Positions 52,210-60,268 of a DNA stretch of 64,000 nt are shown here, piece after piece. How positions within the stretch are numbered: position 1 is the first letter of the stretch; each line of letters starts with the position of its first letter. The notes beneath the pieces were generated by a model. That model was given only the letters and a program-made list of their open reading frames with translations, made no database searches and had not been told where the DNA came from. The stretch spans positions 21,021 through 85,020 of the forward strand of contig NZ_KK211070.1 in the NCBI RefSeq assembly GCF_000620085.1. The letters run 5' to 3'. A program made the translations under genes and the position numbers. This DNA comes from Marinobacterium jannaschii DSM 6295. GTDB lineage: Bacteria; Pseudomonadota; Gammaproteobacteria; Pseudomonadales; Balneatricaceae.

Positions 52210-52231
52210 CCACACCTTATTTCGAATACCC
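52210..52231. repeat. Terminal inverted repeat, right
   Basis: Reverse complement of 49701-49722, 22 of 22 bases; it ends CGAATACCC. Confidence 0.93.
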
Positions 52232-52239
52232 CATAATTA
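52232..52239. repeat. Target-site duplication, right copy
   Basis: CATAATTA, identical to 49693-49700. Confidence 0.92.
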
Positions 52240-52534
52240 TTCATATTCACTAGCTCCTTTGTGACCTTATCCAAATACATCAACACCGGTCATCGATGGT
52301 AACACGGGCCTACCAAATACTCATCTGGTCATCTTTTAGCAATAGCTACATAACCTGGCAGCCCTTTTATTCGGCCTGAATCTCGCGCTACTACTGCTGG
52401 TGGGCTGATCCTAGTACACCAGCATCCGTCTAAGCTGGACAACTATTGAAAAATGGAGTCGATAGTTTGCTAGTTTACATCCCCACGGATACCTAAATCC
52501 GATGGTAACAGACCAGCAGACTGGCCATAAAAAA
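52240..52534. other. Intergenic DNA with the orphaned start of the interrupted gene
   Basis: The minus-strand ATG of the interrupted 56-aa gene is at 52244-52242, with AAAGGAG upstream of it (plus-strand CTCCTTT at 52254-52260). The rest has no gene I can support. A TAGTACACCAG (52412-52422) resembles the leader motif seen at 47844 and 48981, but only a 6-codon frame follows it. Confidence 0.5.
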
Positions 52535-52562
52535 ACCGCGACATTCATCGCGGTTTTTTTAT
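52535..52562. terminator. Intrinsic terminator, bidirectional
   Basis: ACCGCGA-CATTCA-TCGCGGT (52535-52554), followed by seven or more T and preceded by a run of A. On the minus strand it ends the 111-aa gene. Confidence 0.9.
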
Positions 52563-52581
52563 TGTGAAACAAGCACCCAGG

Positions 52582-52917
52582 TTAGCGCTGTAGTCTACGC
52601 TGTGGTCTGGCTTGCCTTGTCTCTAGAAAGCATTGGTTTAACAGAGCAACGATTGAAGGCGTGCTGTCTACATATTCTCTCACTACTTCTTCGCTGGACT
52701 CTGGGGCAAGATAGGCATCAGCAACCAGCTCATAGCGATCAGTACGATGCGGAATTGGCTTGCAAACAACTACTTGCCGATAGTCGTTTCTGCGGTAGAT
52801 TCGCATACCATCCAAGTTCTCGATATCCAATCTCGTATACTCACGTAGCAAAGTACGCCCGCTGTATGAAGAGCGGCGGTACTCCACTTCCATTACTTGT
52901 ACCGTCTGTAGCGCCAT
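52582..52917 (-). CDS. Small unknown protein (111 aa)
   Basis: The frame starts at ATG 52917 and ends at a terminator. The product has many Arg and Tyr residues (MEVEYRRSSYSGRTLLREY) and a helical acidic end. A plus-strand frame of equal length covers the same DNA but is Leu/Cys-rich and unlike a real protein. Function unknown. Confidence 0.5.
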   Translation of the reverse strand: MALQTVQVMEVEYRRSSYSGRTLLREYTRLDIENLDGMRIYRRNDYRQVVVCKPIPHRTDRYELVADAYLAPESSEEVVREYVDSTPSIVALLNQCFLETRQARPQRRLQR

Positions 52918-53010
52918 CTCAGTCTCAATCTCAATAAATATGTGTATAAATTACAATAGAATTATGGGCGATTGTATGAAAAGCAGCCAGTAATAGCAAA
53001 CAGAGCCCCT

Positions 53011-53670
53011 TTAAGAGGTAGGTGGCTCTGCAACCAAAAGGACTGACTCTTTGTTAAAACCCCAGATGATATCTTCCGGGACGTTTTCGCCATCGTACTC
53101 CACAGGAGTACCGGTATCGAACTGAAAGCCCTTCACGCTGCACTCTTTGAGTACTGTTTTCAGTCTGGCGTGGTAGATCCGAACTGTTAGAGCATCTGGG
53201 ACGTCGCACTCTGCGCCGATAGCTTGCCAAAGGAATTTGCCGGGATCGTGTTGGTAGTTATCGGACACTATGAGTGATTGCGACAACCGTGCAGTACAAC
53301 GGTAGAGGGTTTTTGCATAGCCGCGATTACTAAATCCTTGGCTTTGCGCGCGCGTACCATCCACGCCTGTTACCTGGTAGGCAGTCTTACCAGCGTAGTC
53401 ACCGTCTAGCCGAATGGGTATCAGCTTGAGATCAATAAGCAATTCATAAAGTTGCTTATTTTTGTTTTGGAGTAAGACAACAGCGTGTTCACCGTCATTT
53501 CGTACAGCGAATTCTACACTGTAGTGCCTCAGTTCATTGCCGACTTTCTCTGAGAAAGATTCCGAAGGACCACTATCTAAGTGATAGGCAATTAAGTCAT
53601 CGGCAGTCCAAACTACTTGGGGTTCCGGATCGTTTCCATCATATTCGCCATTATCAACAATCGGTGCCAC
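53011..53670 (-). CDS. Unknown protein between rep and 111-aa gene
   Basis: The product is 219 aa from GTG 53670, preceded by AAGAGGGA; TTG 53676 is an alternative. It is an acidic, mixed alpha/beta protein with no motif I recognise. It lies downstream of rep on the same strand but is separated from it by a terminator. Confidence 0.5.
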   Translation of the reverse strand: MAPIVDNGEYDGNDPEPQVVWTADDLIAYHLDSGPSESFSEKVGNELRHYSVEFAVRNDGEHAVVLLQNKNKQLYELLIDLKLIPIRLDGDYAGKTAYQVTGVDGTRAQSQGFSNRGYAKTLYRCTARLSQSLIVSDNYQHDPGKFLWQAIGAECDVPDALTVRIYHARLKTVLKECSVKGFQFDTGTPVEYDGENVPEDIIWGFNKESVLLVAEPPTS

Positions 53671-53740
53671 AAGCAATCCCTCTTAATAAATCTCCTAGTC
53701 AAAGCCTATTAGAACACTTTTGCTGAGCAGATACAAAAAA

Positions 53741-53765
53741 AGAGGCCACGAAAGCCTCTTTTTTT
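53741..53765. terminator. Intrinsic terminator after rep
   Basis: AGAGGC (53741-53746) pairs with GCCTCT (53754-53759), followed by seven T on the plus strand and, read the other way, by a run of T opposite the A-tract. It separates rep from the 219-aa gene. Confidence 0.85.
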
Positions 53766-53787
53766 CTTTAAAAACAACAACTTAAAT

Positions 53788-55026
53788 TTATGCGTCTTTT
53801 TCTTTGCTATTTATTAGTGCTATGCCGTGCTCATCTTGTAGAAGGGCTAGTGACAACTGTAGGTGCTCAGATCGCTGGGTAATAATGCGATCGATGTTCT
53901 GAACCCCAGCACTTGCCAGCCTAACGCTGATATCTAACCGTTCCTGCATCTGACGGCGTAGTGTGTTACTACGTCTCATCTGGCGAACAAATGTGTCGGA
54001 TGGCTGCAGAGAAATACGGCGATCAGTGTGAACTGTGCGACCTGTTTCAAAGTTCATTTTTTTGTCAGAAAGCTGAACATCATAGTCATCAAGTACATCT
54101 CCATCCTGAAGGTTCTTGAAAACAGTACGTAACTTCTTAACGTTATCTTTTGTGATGGCGCGTGAGGCTCCCAGTCGCGCTAGCAGCTCAGATCCCTTGC
54201 TCGTATAGGGTGCCCTACCCGCTTGAATGTAAACGGCTGACAGATACTTATAGAGCCGCTTTGCGGTATCGGTCTTCAGTACATTCATCGTTTTGTAATC
54301 ATAGAGGAATAGATCTAGATCTCTTAGAGCTACAGTGATCAGGGGGTGAAGCAACGTGCTGAAGTAATATTCCTGATCATCGCTATCTGGTTGGTTACGT
54401 CGAGACCCCTGCACCGTGTTTGATATCAGTGTGTCACCGAGAAATTCGAGCTTTCGGGTGTCGTTCTGCAGGATGATTCGGTAGCGAGCGTTATTGAGTA
54501 CTTCCAGCCCTTCGAGGATCTGATTGTTGTTATACGGTAGCTTTCCGGAGTTGCGTTCGCTAAGGACCCTTCGTAGATGTGACAACGTAAAGCGAACACG
54601 CAAACACTCCTGCTCGCGCTTATCCATCACCTTTATCGGCGTAGATTGCATCGCGATCTGTTTTATCGCATCAAGAATAGATTCTTCCCGGGGGCCACAG
54701 TGTCGCCAGATCTTGCCACTGACGGTTTTGCTGCCGGACTCACGTTGCTGAATTTCAGCAGCGGTTCGCTCGATAGTAACGTCATAGTCTCTGACGCGCA
54801 TGTGGATCGGATCTAGCCGAATCGCATCAGATGTTACATCCAGAGCGTTGATGTGATTCTGACTGTCGCGGATGATTTTTGCTGCTTTCCTCTCCGGATT
54901 CAGAGACTGCAAGTTGTATGAAAACAAAGGCAGACCGTCAAAGAGAACGAAGCCATATGAGTGTCCTGATTTCTGTAGCGTAGGGCTAGAAAACAGCGCC
55001 AATTGAGATTTCAAATCATCCGTCAT
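53788..55026 (-). CDS. Plasmid replication initiator (RepA-like)
   Basis: The 412-aa basic protein has two segments with winged-helix character: about 125-175 (LRVRFTLSHLRRVLSE...ILEGLEVLNNARYRI) and 225-290 (STLLHPLITVALRDLDLFLYDYKTMNVLKTDTAKRLYKYLSAVY). The second resembles the wing region of TrfA/RepA-type initiators. It is transcribed away from a 2.3-kb non-coding region with tandem repeats, a DnaA-box-like site and iteron-like motifs, which is the usual rep/oriV layout. The family assignment rests on these features, not on a clear signature. Confidence 0.7.
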   Translation of the reverse strand: MTDDLKSQLALFSSPTLQKSGHSYGFVLFDGLPLFSYNLQSLNPERKAAKIIRDSQNHINALDVTSDAIRLDPIHMRVRDYDVTIERTAAEIQQRESGSKTVSGKIWRHCGPREESILDAIKQIAMQSTPIKVMDKREQECLRVRFTLSHLRRVLSERNSGKLPYNNNQILEGLEVLNNARYRIILQNDTRKLEFLGDTLISNTVQGSRRNQPDSDDQEYYFSTLLHPLITVALRDLDLFLYDYKTMNVLKTDTAKRLYKYLSAVYIQAGRAPYTSKGSELLARLGASRAITKDNVKKLRTVFKNLQDGDVLDDYDVQLSDKKMNFETGRTVHTDRRISLQPSDTFVRQMRRSNTLRRQMQERLDISVRLASAGVQNIDRIITQRSEHLQLSLALLQDEHGIALINSKEKDA

Positions 55027-55124
55027 AGTTGAAGCCAGGTAGTTGTGAGCCTGAGTGGTTTGTTCACAAGTCCTAATGATAAGTAGATATTGAATATAGT
55101 GTAAAGATATAAAATTAAGATCTC

Positions 55125-55164
55125 AAAGGAGATAAAAGGAGATAAGAGGATATAAAGAGAGGGG
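55125..55164. repeat. 10-bp tandem repeats in AT-rich DNA upstream of rep (candidate oriV)
   Basis: AAAGGAGATA occurs twice in direct tandem (55125-55144), followed by the variants AGAGGATATA and AAGAGAGGGG. It lies about 100 bp upstream of the rep start in AT-rich DNA, as expected for an unwinding element with 10-bp phased repeats. Confidence 0.55.
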
Positions 55165-55352
55165 TGTATCTCGTATATGACTCTAACTCGCTGATATATA
55201 ACAATAAACCTTACCAGCTATTACCTGAAAGGAGGTGTGATTTCCCTATTCAGCAGAAGATTGTTTACCCAAGGCAAGAGAGGATTGATTACTCCGATAA
55301 GAGGAGGAGCGCTTACCAAGCCGGATTCAGTTAATAACTGGATAGCAACAGG

Positions 55353-55361
55353 TTATGCACA
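55353..55361 (+). promoter_or_regulatory. DnaA-box-like site
   Basis: TTATGCACA differs by one base from the consensus TTATCCACA. It lies between the 10-bp tandem repeats and the main repeat array, supporting an origin here. Confidence 0.45.
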
Positions 55362-56306
55362 GGTTGTATTCAGGGCGACAACAGGATCATTGCCTGAGTG
55401 GCTATTTCGACGAATCGACTAGCCGACGATGGATCTGTGTCTTGGGCTAGACTGGATTACAAATCTGGCTGACTGATCCCTGTTCCCTCCTCTATGCCCA
55501 TCGGTGCTCAGCAGTAAAGCGAACCCTTACCAGAGGAGGGACGTTTACCTTAGCTGTTTCCTCTTTAGTTTACCAGTCTACGTCGACTCCCCTACCCCAC
55601 CAGCAAGACCACCAGCAAGAAATCTAAGTTGGTCTCTGATGGTGCAACCAGCATCAATAGCTTGATAATTGGCATTGGTGTGATTCGGCAAGATCTGTCT
55701 GAAGGGCCTGTAGTAAAAGGGCCTGTGAAAATAGAGGAAAGTTTGTCCTATTCTGAACTCCCCTACTAAAGGGGATCGATTGCCCGCCAGATTGGTATTC
55801 CTAGATGGCGCTTCTTCATTCCTGCTTCTTTACCTCCATAACCGCTTCGGGCTTTCTCAAATGCAAATGGTGCAGGATGCACCATTAAGAGAGGACTGAT
55901 TACCGCCTAAATGGCTGACCCATTATCTAATTCCAACCTGTTCCCAAGCCTACCTATCCGGGCAGTGGCTCAAACCAATGGTGTAGCGTGCTCTATAAAA
56001 GGAGGATTGATTACCGCTATCGGAGCCAGTACATATCAGCATGTTGCCTGCCACTTCACTATCACCGGCCTGCCAGGTGGTGCAGCCTGCACCACCAGAG
56101 GGGAATGATTACCGTAGTAGAACCCGGTATCTATCTGCGGTGTTACCAGTATTAAGTAGCAGCAAGCTGATGGGACACAGACAGCCAGTAAAAGGGGGAG
56201 TGATTACCCGCCAGGTTGATATTCCTCGATGGGGCTTCTTTATTTCCGCTTCTCTATCTCCATAACCGCTTAGGGCTTTCACAAATGGAAATGGTGCATC
56301 CTGCAC

Positions 56307-57054
56307 CACTAAAGGAGGACTGATTACCGCTATTGGAGCCAGTACATATCAGCACGTTGCCTGCCACAATGGTCCAACATGGCTATGCAATGCCCTATCG
56401 CGCCAATCGGGGTGTGCCTGATTATTGATACGACATCCTAATGGGCCAGCCTGGTGGTGCAGGCTGCACCATGGAAGGGGGAGTGATTACCGAAATTGGT
56501 TGTCGGCACACATCTGTACTGTACCAGTTCCCGCACTACCAAGGGCCAGCCTGGTGCTGGTGGTGCAGGCTGCAGCACAGAAGGGGGAGTGATTACCGAA
56601 GTTGGTTGTCGGCACACATCTGCACCGTACCAGTCCCGCACTACTAAGGGCCTGTTTGGTGATGGTGGTGCAGGCTGCACCACTAAAGGAGGACTGATTA
56701 CCGCTATTGGAGCCAGTACATATCAGCACGTTGCCTGCCACAATGGTCCAACATGGCTATGCAATGCCCTGTCGCGCCAATCGGGGTGTGCCTGATTATT
56801 GATACGACATCCTAATGGGCCAGCCTGGTGGTGCAGGCTGCACCATGGAAGGGGGAGTGATTACCGAAATTGGTTGTCGGCACACATCTGTACTGTACCA
56901 GTTCCCGCACTACCAAGGGCCAGCCTGGTGCTGGTGGTGCAGGCTGCACCACGGAAGGGGGAGTGATTACCGAAGTTGGTTGTCGGCACACATCTGCACT
57001 GTACCAGTCCCGCACTACTAGGGGCCTGTTTGGTGATGGTGGTGCAGGCTGTAC
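56307..57054. repeat. Tandem duplication of 374 bp (two copies)
   Basis: 56307-56680 and 56681-57054 are nearly identical, with only a few substitutions. Markers such as GGGCCAGCCTGGTG recur exactly 374 bp apart. Each copy contains three palindrome-iteron units. The length is not divisible by three. Confidence 0.88.
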
Positions 57055-57133
57055 CACTAAAGGGGGAACGATTACCTACCTGCCAGTTTCGGGTCTTACG
57101 TCTGCCTATATGTGGAGATTAGCTGTACTGAGA

Positions 57134-57149
57134 TGGCAGCTATTTGCCA
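57134..57149. promoter_or_regulatory. TGGCA-N6-TGCCA palindrome near origin
   Basis: TGGCA-GCTATT-TGCCA, the same pattern as in the 38-kb cluster and at 32665. Two further direct half sites, TTGCCA and TGCCA, lie at about 57216-57233. Confidence 0.45.
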
Positions 57150-57226
57150 CTAAGAAGTCACAGCTAATCGAGTGCACATGATGTGTCACTTTGATATGAG
57201 CTAGCAGGTAATCAGTTGCCAGTAAT

Positions 57227-57349
57227 ATGCCAGCAGAAAACGAGAAAGGTCAGATAGAGAAGAAGTCACTGAAAGAAGTGGGCTCAATGCTGATCGCATA
57301 CAAGAGCCCGAGGGGAAAGCGGAGGCTTATAGCTGAGGTGCGATGTTAG
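57227..57349 (+). CDS. Possible small basic protein (40 aa)
   Basis: The frame reads MPAENEKGQIEKKSLKEVGS and ends YKSPRGKRRLIAEVRC. The composition looks protein-like and basic. No good ribosome site precedes ATG 57227, and its end overlaps the convergent primase gene by 23 bp. Confidence 0.3.
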   Translation: MPAENEKGQIEKKSLKEVGSMLIAYKSPRGKRRLIAEVRC

Positions 57350-59351
57350 CTTTGTTAGTGTGGACGATTGCTCTCAGTGAGTCGATCTGAGCCAGTTGCT
57401 CATCAATAGCATTGATTGCTTCATAGCATGCATTACGTGTTCCTGGATCTGTGATATACGGTGCAATACTCTGCCAGTGCAAGCAGCCGTCTGAGACCAA
57501 CGACTGCCAATGTTGGAGGTGCTCCAGTGAGGCTGTAGCCCATTGAGAATGAGTGTCGGTCTGAACATCATCGTCTGCGAGAAGATATTCAAACCCTTTG
57601 ATGACTTCAGCCACGTCGGTCTCTAAGCCTTGCATCGTTGTTAGTAGGGATCCGTAGGTATTCGCGAAATCGAATAGTTCTTTATTAGCAAGCTGCTTTA
57701 GCCGGGGGTGTGAGTTGTCGTTTGCATCCACCAGCAGATCACCAACAGTGACACCCGCGATAACTTCGTGCTGAGCAATTTGGGATGCCGTCAGTGCATC
57801 TTGCATCAGCCTTCTAGATCGCTCAAAAATCTGTTTGTTAGATTCGTCTCCGTCTAATGGCGCATTGTGAGATCGGTACGGGCGCTGGTTTGGGGTTGTA
57901 GCGGAGCGAAGCAGGGGGGCTGATACTTTTATCGACACATCCGATTCTGAGATCTGATACTTCGATGCAAGAAGTTTCTTAATGTCTTGCTCAACGGAGA
58001 GAGGATCGACATTGCCGACTTGCTTTTTCATTGCCACAGATACCGGCAAGTATTGCTCCGGGGTGATATTGACCAGGCTATCGAGGCGTTTAGCTAGCTC
58101 GTCTTTGAGGTGCCCTGGGGGAACCATGTTTACTAATTCGATATAGCGCGCTGCAAATTGCGCGCGATCATTTACTGTCGAAAGACTCCCATCAGCTTGT
58201 GCAACGTGCACTATCCAGTTTGCCAGCGACATTGAGTTGCCTAAGAGGTCTAGATACTTGTCAGCTCCATAGTCGCGTATGTAGCTATCTGGATCGTGGT
58301 CAGCTGGCATAGAACAGCAGTAGAATTCCCGATCTGCTGTGGCAAGGGGAAGCACTTCTTTTAACGCCTTAGTTGAGGCGATCGTTCCTGCAGCATCACC
58401 ATCAAACGCGAAATACAGTTTGCCCGTATAACGTAGAGCTTTCTGTAGCTGTTGGGAGGTTACCGCTGTTCCCATTGGGGCCACCGCAACTGGAAGCCCT
58501 GCTGCATGATGGCGGATGACATCGATATAACCTTCAGTCACAACAAGATAGTCCGGTTTCCGGTTCGTTAACTGTAAGCTTTCGTATAGTCCAAACAGCT
58601 CCTGGCCCTTCTTAAACACGTCGGTCTCAGGACCATTGATATATTTCGGTTTCTCATCAGTCAGCGTGCGAGCACCGAACGACACAACTCGGCCAGAAAC
58701 ATCTCTGATGGGGAACATGAGGCGGTTTCTGAACCGATCGTAGAGCTTAGCTTTTGTTGTTTCTGTCTTTGGCTCATATACGGCTAGACCTGCGGCGCTG
58801 ATTTGAATTGCGCGCGCATAGCCTCCCGCTGCAGAACACAACGCACTCCACTCGGCTGGTGACGCGCCCAGTTGGAAACGCGAAATTATCTCATCTGGAA
58901 TGCTTCTACGGGCCAAATGGGAGCGTGCTGGAGAGTGGGCGTTATCGAGCATGGTTGCCTGATAAAATTGCGCAGCAGTACCCAGCAACTTGAAGCTAGT
59001 TGCCCGTCTCTTATCAGCCTGCAGCTGTGCGGCATTTTTCTCTTCAGTAGGCAGTTCAATACCTGCTTCATTGGCCAGCTTCTTGACGACCTCAACGAAG
59101 TTAAGTCCTTCATATCTCTCGATAAAACTGAACACATCACCACCGCCGCAGCCGGAAAAGCAGTTCCATAGCTGCTTCTTCGTATTGATCACCATGGATG
59201 GATCATTGTCATCGTGGAACGGGCAGCAGCACTTCAGGCTATCGTTGCCGCATTTATGCAGCTTAATGCCATAGCTCGCAGCGACTTTTTCAATAGGACT
59301 TTGCTGTTTAACCTGAGCTAAGAAGGCTTCTGAGAATCTCTGGGAACTCAT
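57327..59351 (-). CDS. DnaG-type DNA primase
   Basis: Plasmid primases lay RNA primers for replication and for complementary-strand synthesis after transfer. The 674-aa product has the N-terminal CHC2 zinc finger (CPFHDDNDPSM with further Cys at about 64 and 68), the RNA-polymerase core with FRNRLMFPIRDVSGRVVSFGAR and KPKYINGPETDVFKKG, and the Toprim acidic motifs VVTEGYIDVI and FAFDGDAAG. The C-terminal 250 residues are helical, a possible DnaB-binding or plasmid-specific region. AAAGG precedes ATG 59351. The EAL gene is 14 bp upstream on the same strand. Confidence 0.92.
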   Translation of the reverse strand: MSSQRFSEAFLAQVKQQSPIEKVAASYGIKLHKCGNDSLKCCCPFHDDNDPSMVINTKKQLWNCFSGCGGGDVFSFIERYEGLNFVEVVKKLANEAGIELPTEEKNAAQLQADKRRATSFKLLGTAAQFYQATMLDNAHSPARSHLARRSIPDEIISRFQLGASPAEWSALCSAAGGYARAIQISAAGLAVYEPKTETTKAKLYDRFRNRLMFPIRDVSGRVVSFGARTLTDEKPKYINGPETDVFKKGQELFGLYESLQLTNRKPDYLVVTEGYIDVIRHHAAGLPVAVAPMGTAVTSQQLQKALRYTGKLYFAFDGDAAGTIASTKALKEVLPLATADREFYCCSMPADHDPDSYIRDYGADKYLDLLGNSMSLANWIVHVAQADGSLSTVNDRAQFAARYIELVNMVPPGHLKDELAKRLDSLVNITPEQYLPVSVAMKKQVGNVDPLSVEQDIKKLLASKYQISESDVSIKVSAPLLRSATTPNQRPYRSHNAPLDGDESNKQIFERSRRLMQDALTASQIAQHEVIAGVTVGDLLVDANDNSHPRLKQLANKELFDFANTYGSLLTTMQGLETDVAEVIKGFEYLLADDDVQTDTHSQWATASLEHLQHWQSLVSDGCLHWQSIAPYITDPGTRNACYEAINAIDEQLAQIDSLRAIVHTNKANIAPQL

Positions 59352-59365
59352 TGCTTAAACCTTTG

Positions 59366-60175
59366 TTAGAGGATTGGCTGGAGTAGGGGGCAGTGAAATG
59401 ACGATGAAGAATGCTGATCAACGGGCGATGGCGTTTCCAGCATGGGGCTAGGTCGACCAAACCAGTAGCCTTGAAGTAGTACTGGATAGTCTCCCAGATG
59501 CTTTGCGACGAATGCATAGTCCTCTGAGGTCTCAATTCCTTCTATCACAGTAGATAGATCCAACTCTGATGCAATCTGCACCAGATTCCGCAAGATAACT
59601 AAGGCCTTTGGGCTCTTAGTCGCCGCTCGAAAGAGAGACTGGTCGAACTTGATACCGGTAATTGGTAACTCAACTAATCGGGCAATCCCACTTTCTCCCG
59701 CCCCGAAGTCATCCAGGACAACTCTGAAACCCGCGGCTCTTAGCTGCTGGATCTGCTGCTTTGCGATCGTTAGATCAGAGAGGGAGTAGTGCTCCGTTAT
59801 TTCGATGTGAACATCGTTTGCTGGAAAACCTTTGCAAGCCTGGACCAGCTCATCTCTCAATTCTGGAGTCGAAAGTAACTTGGCGGGTAGGTTGATGGTG
59901 ATTGCTATGCTGGCGTGTAGCTTTCGGACATTGCCTGTTGCCAGTGAAATCATTAGCTGGGTCAACTGCATCGCTTTAACCGGCGAAGCTTCGACATGTC
60001 GAATAAATCGCCCTGGGAAGACTAAGCCATGCTCTGCGCATTCCCAACGTACTAACACTTCAAACAACGTCGGCTTGCGAGATGAATGGAGAGGCACGAT
60101 GGGTTGAAAGTAGGGCACGAGTCTTCCAGTAGGGTTTTCAAGCTCCTGCTCTACATCTATCAGATAGCTATCCAT
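59366..60175 (-). CDS. EAL-domain cyclic-di-GMP phosphodiesterase
   Basis: The 269-aa product is a stand-alone EAL domain: LFEVLVRW (the EAL box, as EVL), NLPAKLL, EITEH, LDDFGAGESG, IKFDQSLF, VIEGIET and QGYWFGRP. All acidic metal ligands and the general-base Lys are present, so hydrolysis of c-di-GMP to pGpG is expected. There is no sensory or membrane domain. The start is ATG 60175 with GAGG 7 nt upstream. It shares direction with the primase gene and may be co-transcribed. It could lower c-di-GMP and so affect pili, adhesion or mating. Confidence 0.88.
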   Translation of the reverse strand: MDSYLIDVEQELENPTGRLVPYFQPIVPLHSSRKPTLFEVLVRWECAEHGLVFPGRFIRHVEASPVKAMQLTQLMISLATGNVRKLHASIAITINLPAKLLSTPELRDELVQACKGFPANDVHIEITEHYSLSDLTIAKQQIQQLRAAGFRVVLDDFGAGESGIARLVELPITGIKFDQSLFRAATKSPKALVILRNLVQIASELDLSTVIEGIETSEDYAFVAKHLGDYPVLLQGYWFGRPSPMLETPSPVDQHSSSSFHCPLLQPIL

Positions 60176-60268
60176 CGTACGCCTCATCACGTCTGTTCGA
60201 TTAATGATCTGTTCTTATATCATCGTTTTGGTAATAATATCGGATAATTATATTAATGGTATTCAGAA

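Larger units (their letters stand above)
49701..52231. mobile_element. ISL3-family transposon carrying a DNA adenine methyltransferase
   Basis: The 2,531-bp element is bounded by perfect 22-bp inverted repeats, 49701-49722 (GGGTATTCGAAATAAGGTGT, then GG) and 52210-52231 (its reverse complement), with an 8-bp direct target duplication. It contains a minus-strand ISL3 transposase and a plus-strand D12-class methyltransferase, divergently arranged around a palindromic operator. Both ends and both genes look intact, so the element may still move. ISL3 elements sometimes carry passenger genes; a methyltransferase fused to an HTH is one I do not recall. Confidence 0.92.
55228..57076 (+). repeat. 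Array of 16 iteron-like motifs, ten fused to a palindrome
   Basis: A motif close to AAAGGAGGACTGATTACCG begins at 55228, 55276, 55299, 55532, 55768, 55887, 55998, 56097, 56191, 56311, 56475, 56581, 56685, 56849, 56955 and 57059, always in the same orientation. Ten of them (from 55887 on, except 56191; the one at 55998 degenerate) follow a palindrome of type GTGGTGCAG-G-CTGCACCAC. The palindrome start is a constant 19-22 bp upstream. Intervals of 50-230 bp differ from unit to unit. Spacings are not multiples of three and no long frame is shared, so this is DNA-level structure, not coding. It may be an iteron control region, a recombination array, or a centromere. Confidence 0.75.

Noticed and set aside
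52602-52937. Plus-strand 111-codon frame opposite the 111-aa minus-strand gene
   Set aside because: Leu/Cys-rich composition unlike a protein, no ribosome site, and it reads away from the nearby terminator arrangement, which fits the minus-strand gene.
55228-57076. CRISPR array
   Set aside because: Repeats are degenerate, spacers vary widely and are themselves repeated, and there are no cas genes.
55228-57076. Classical integron attC cassette array
   Set aside because: No GTTRRRY/RYYYAAC core sites are visible, cassettes lack genes, and the recombinase lacks a recognisable IntI-specific insert.
56441-57181. Plus-strand open frames with repeated Gly-Ala-Gly-Cys-Thr and ITEIG/ITEVG peptides
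   Set aside because: They follow from the DNA repeats. Unit spacings (103, 107, 164 and 374 bp) are not multiples of three, so the peptides fall in changing frames.
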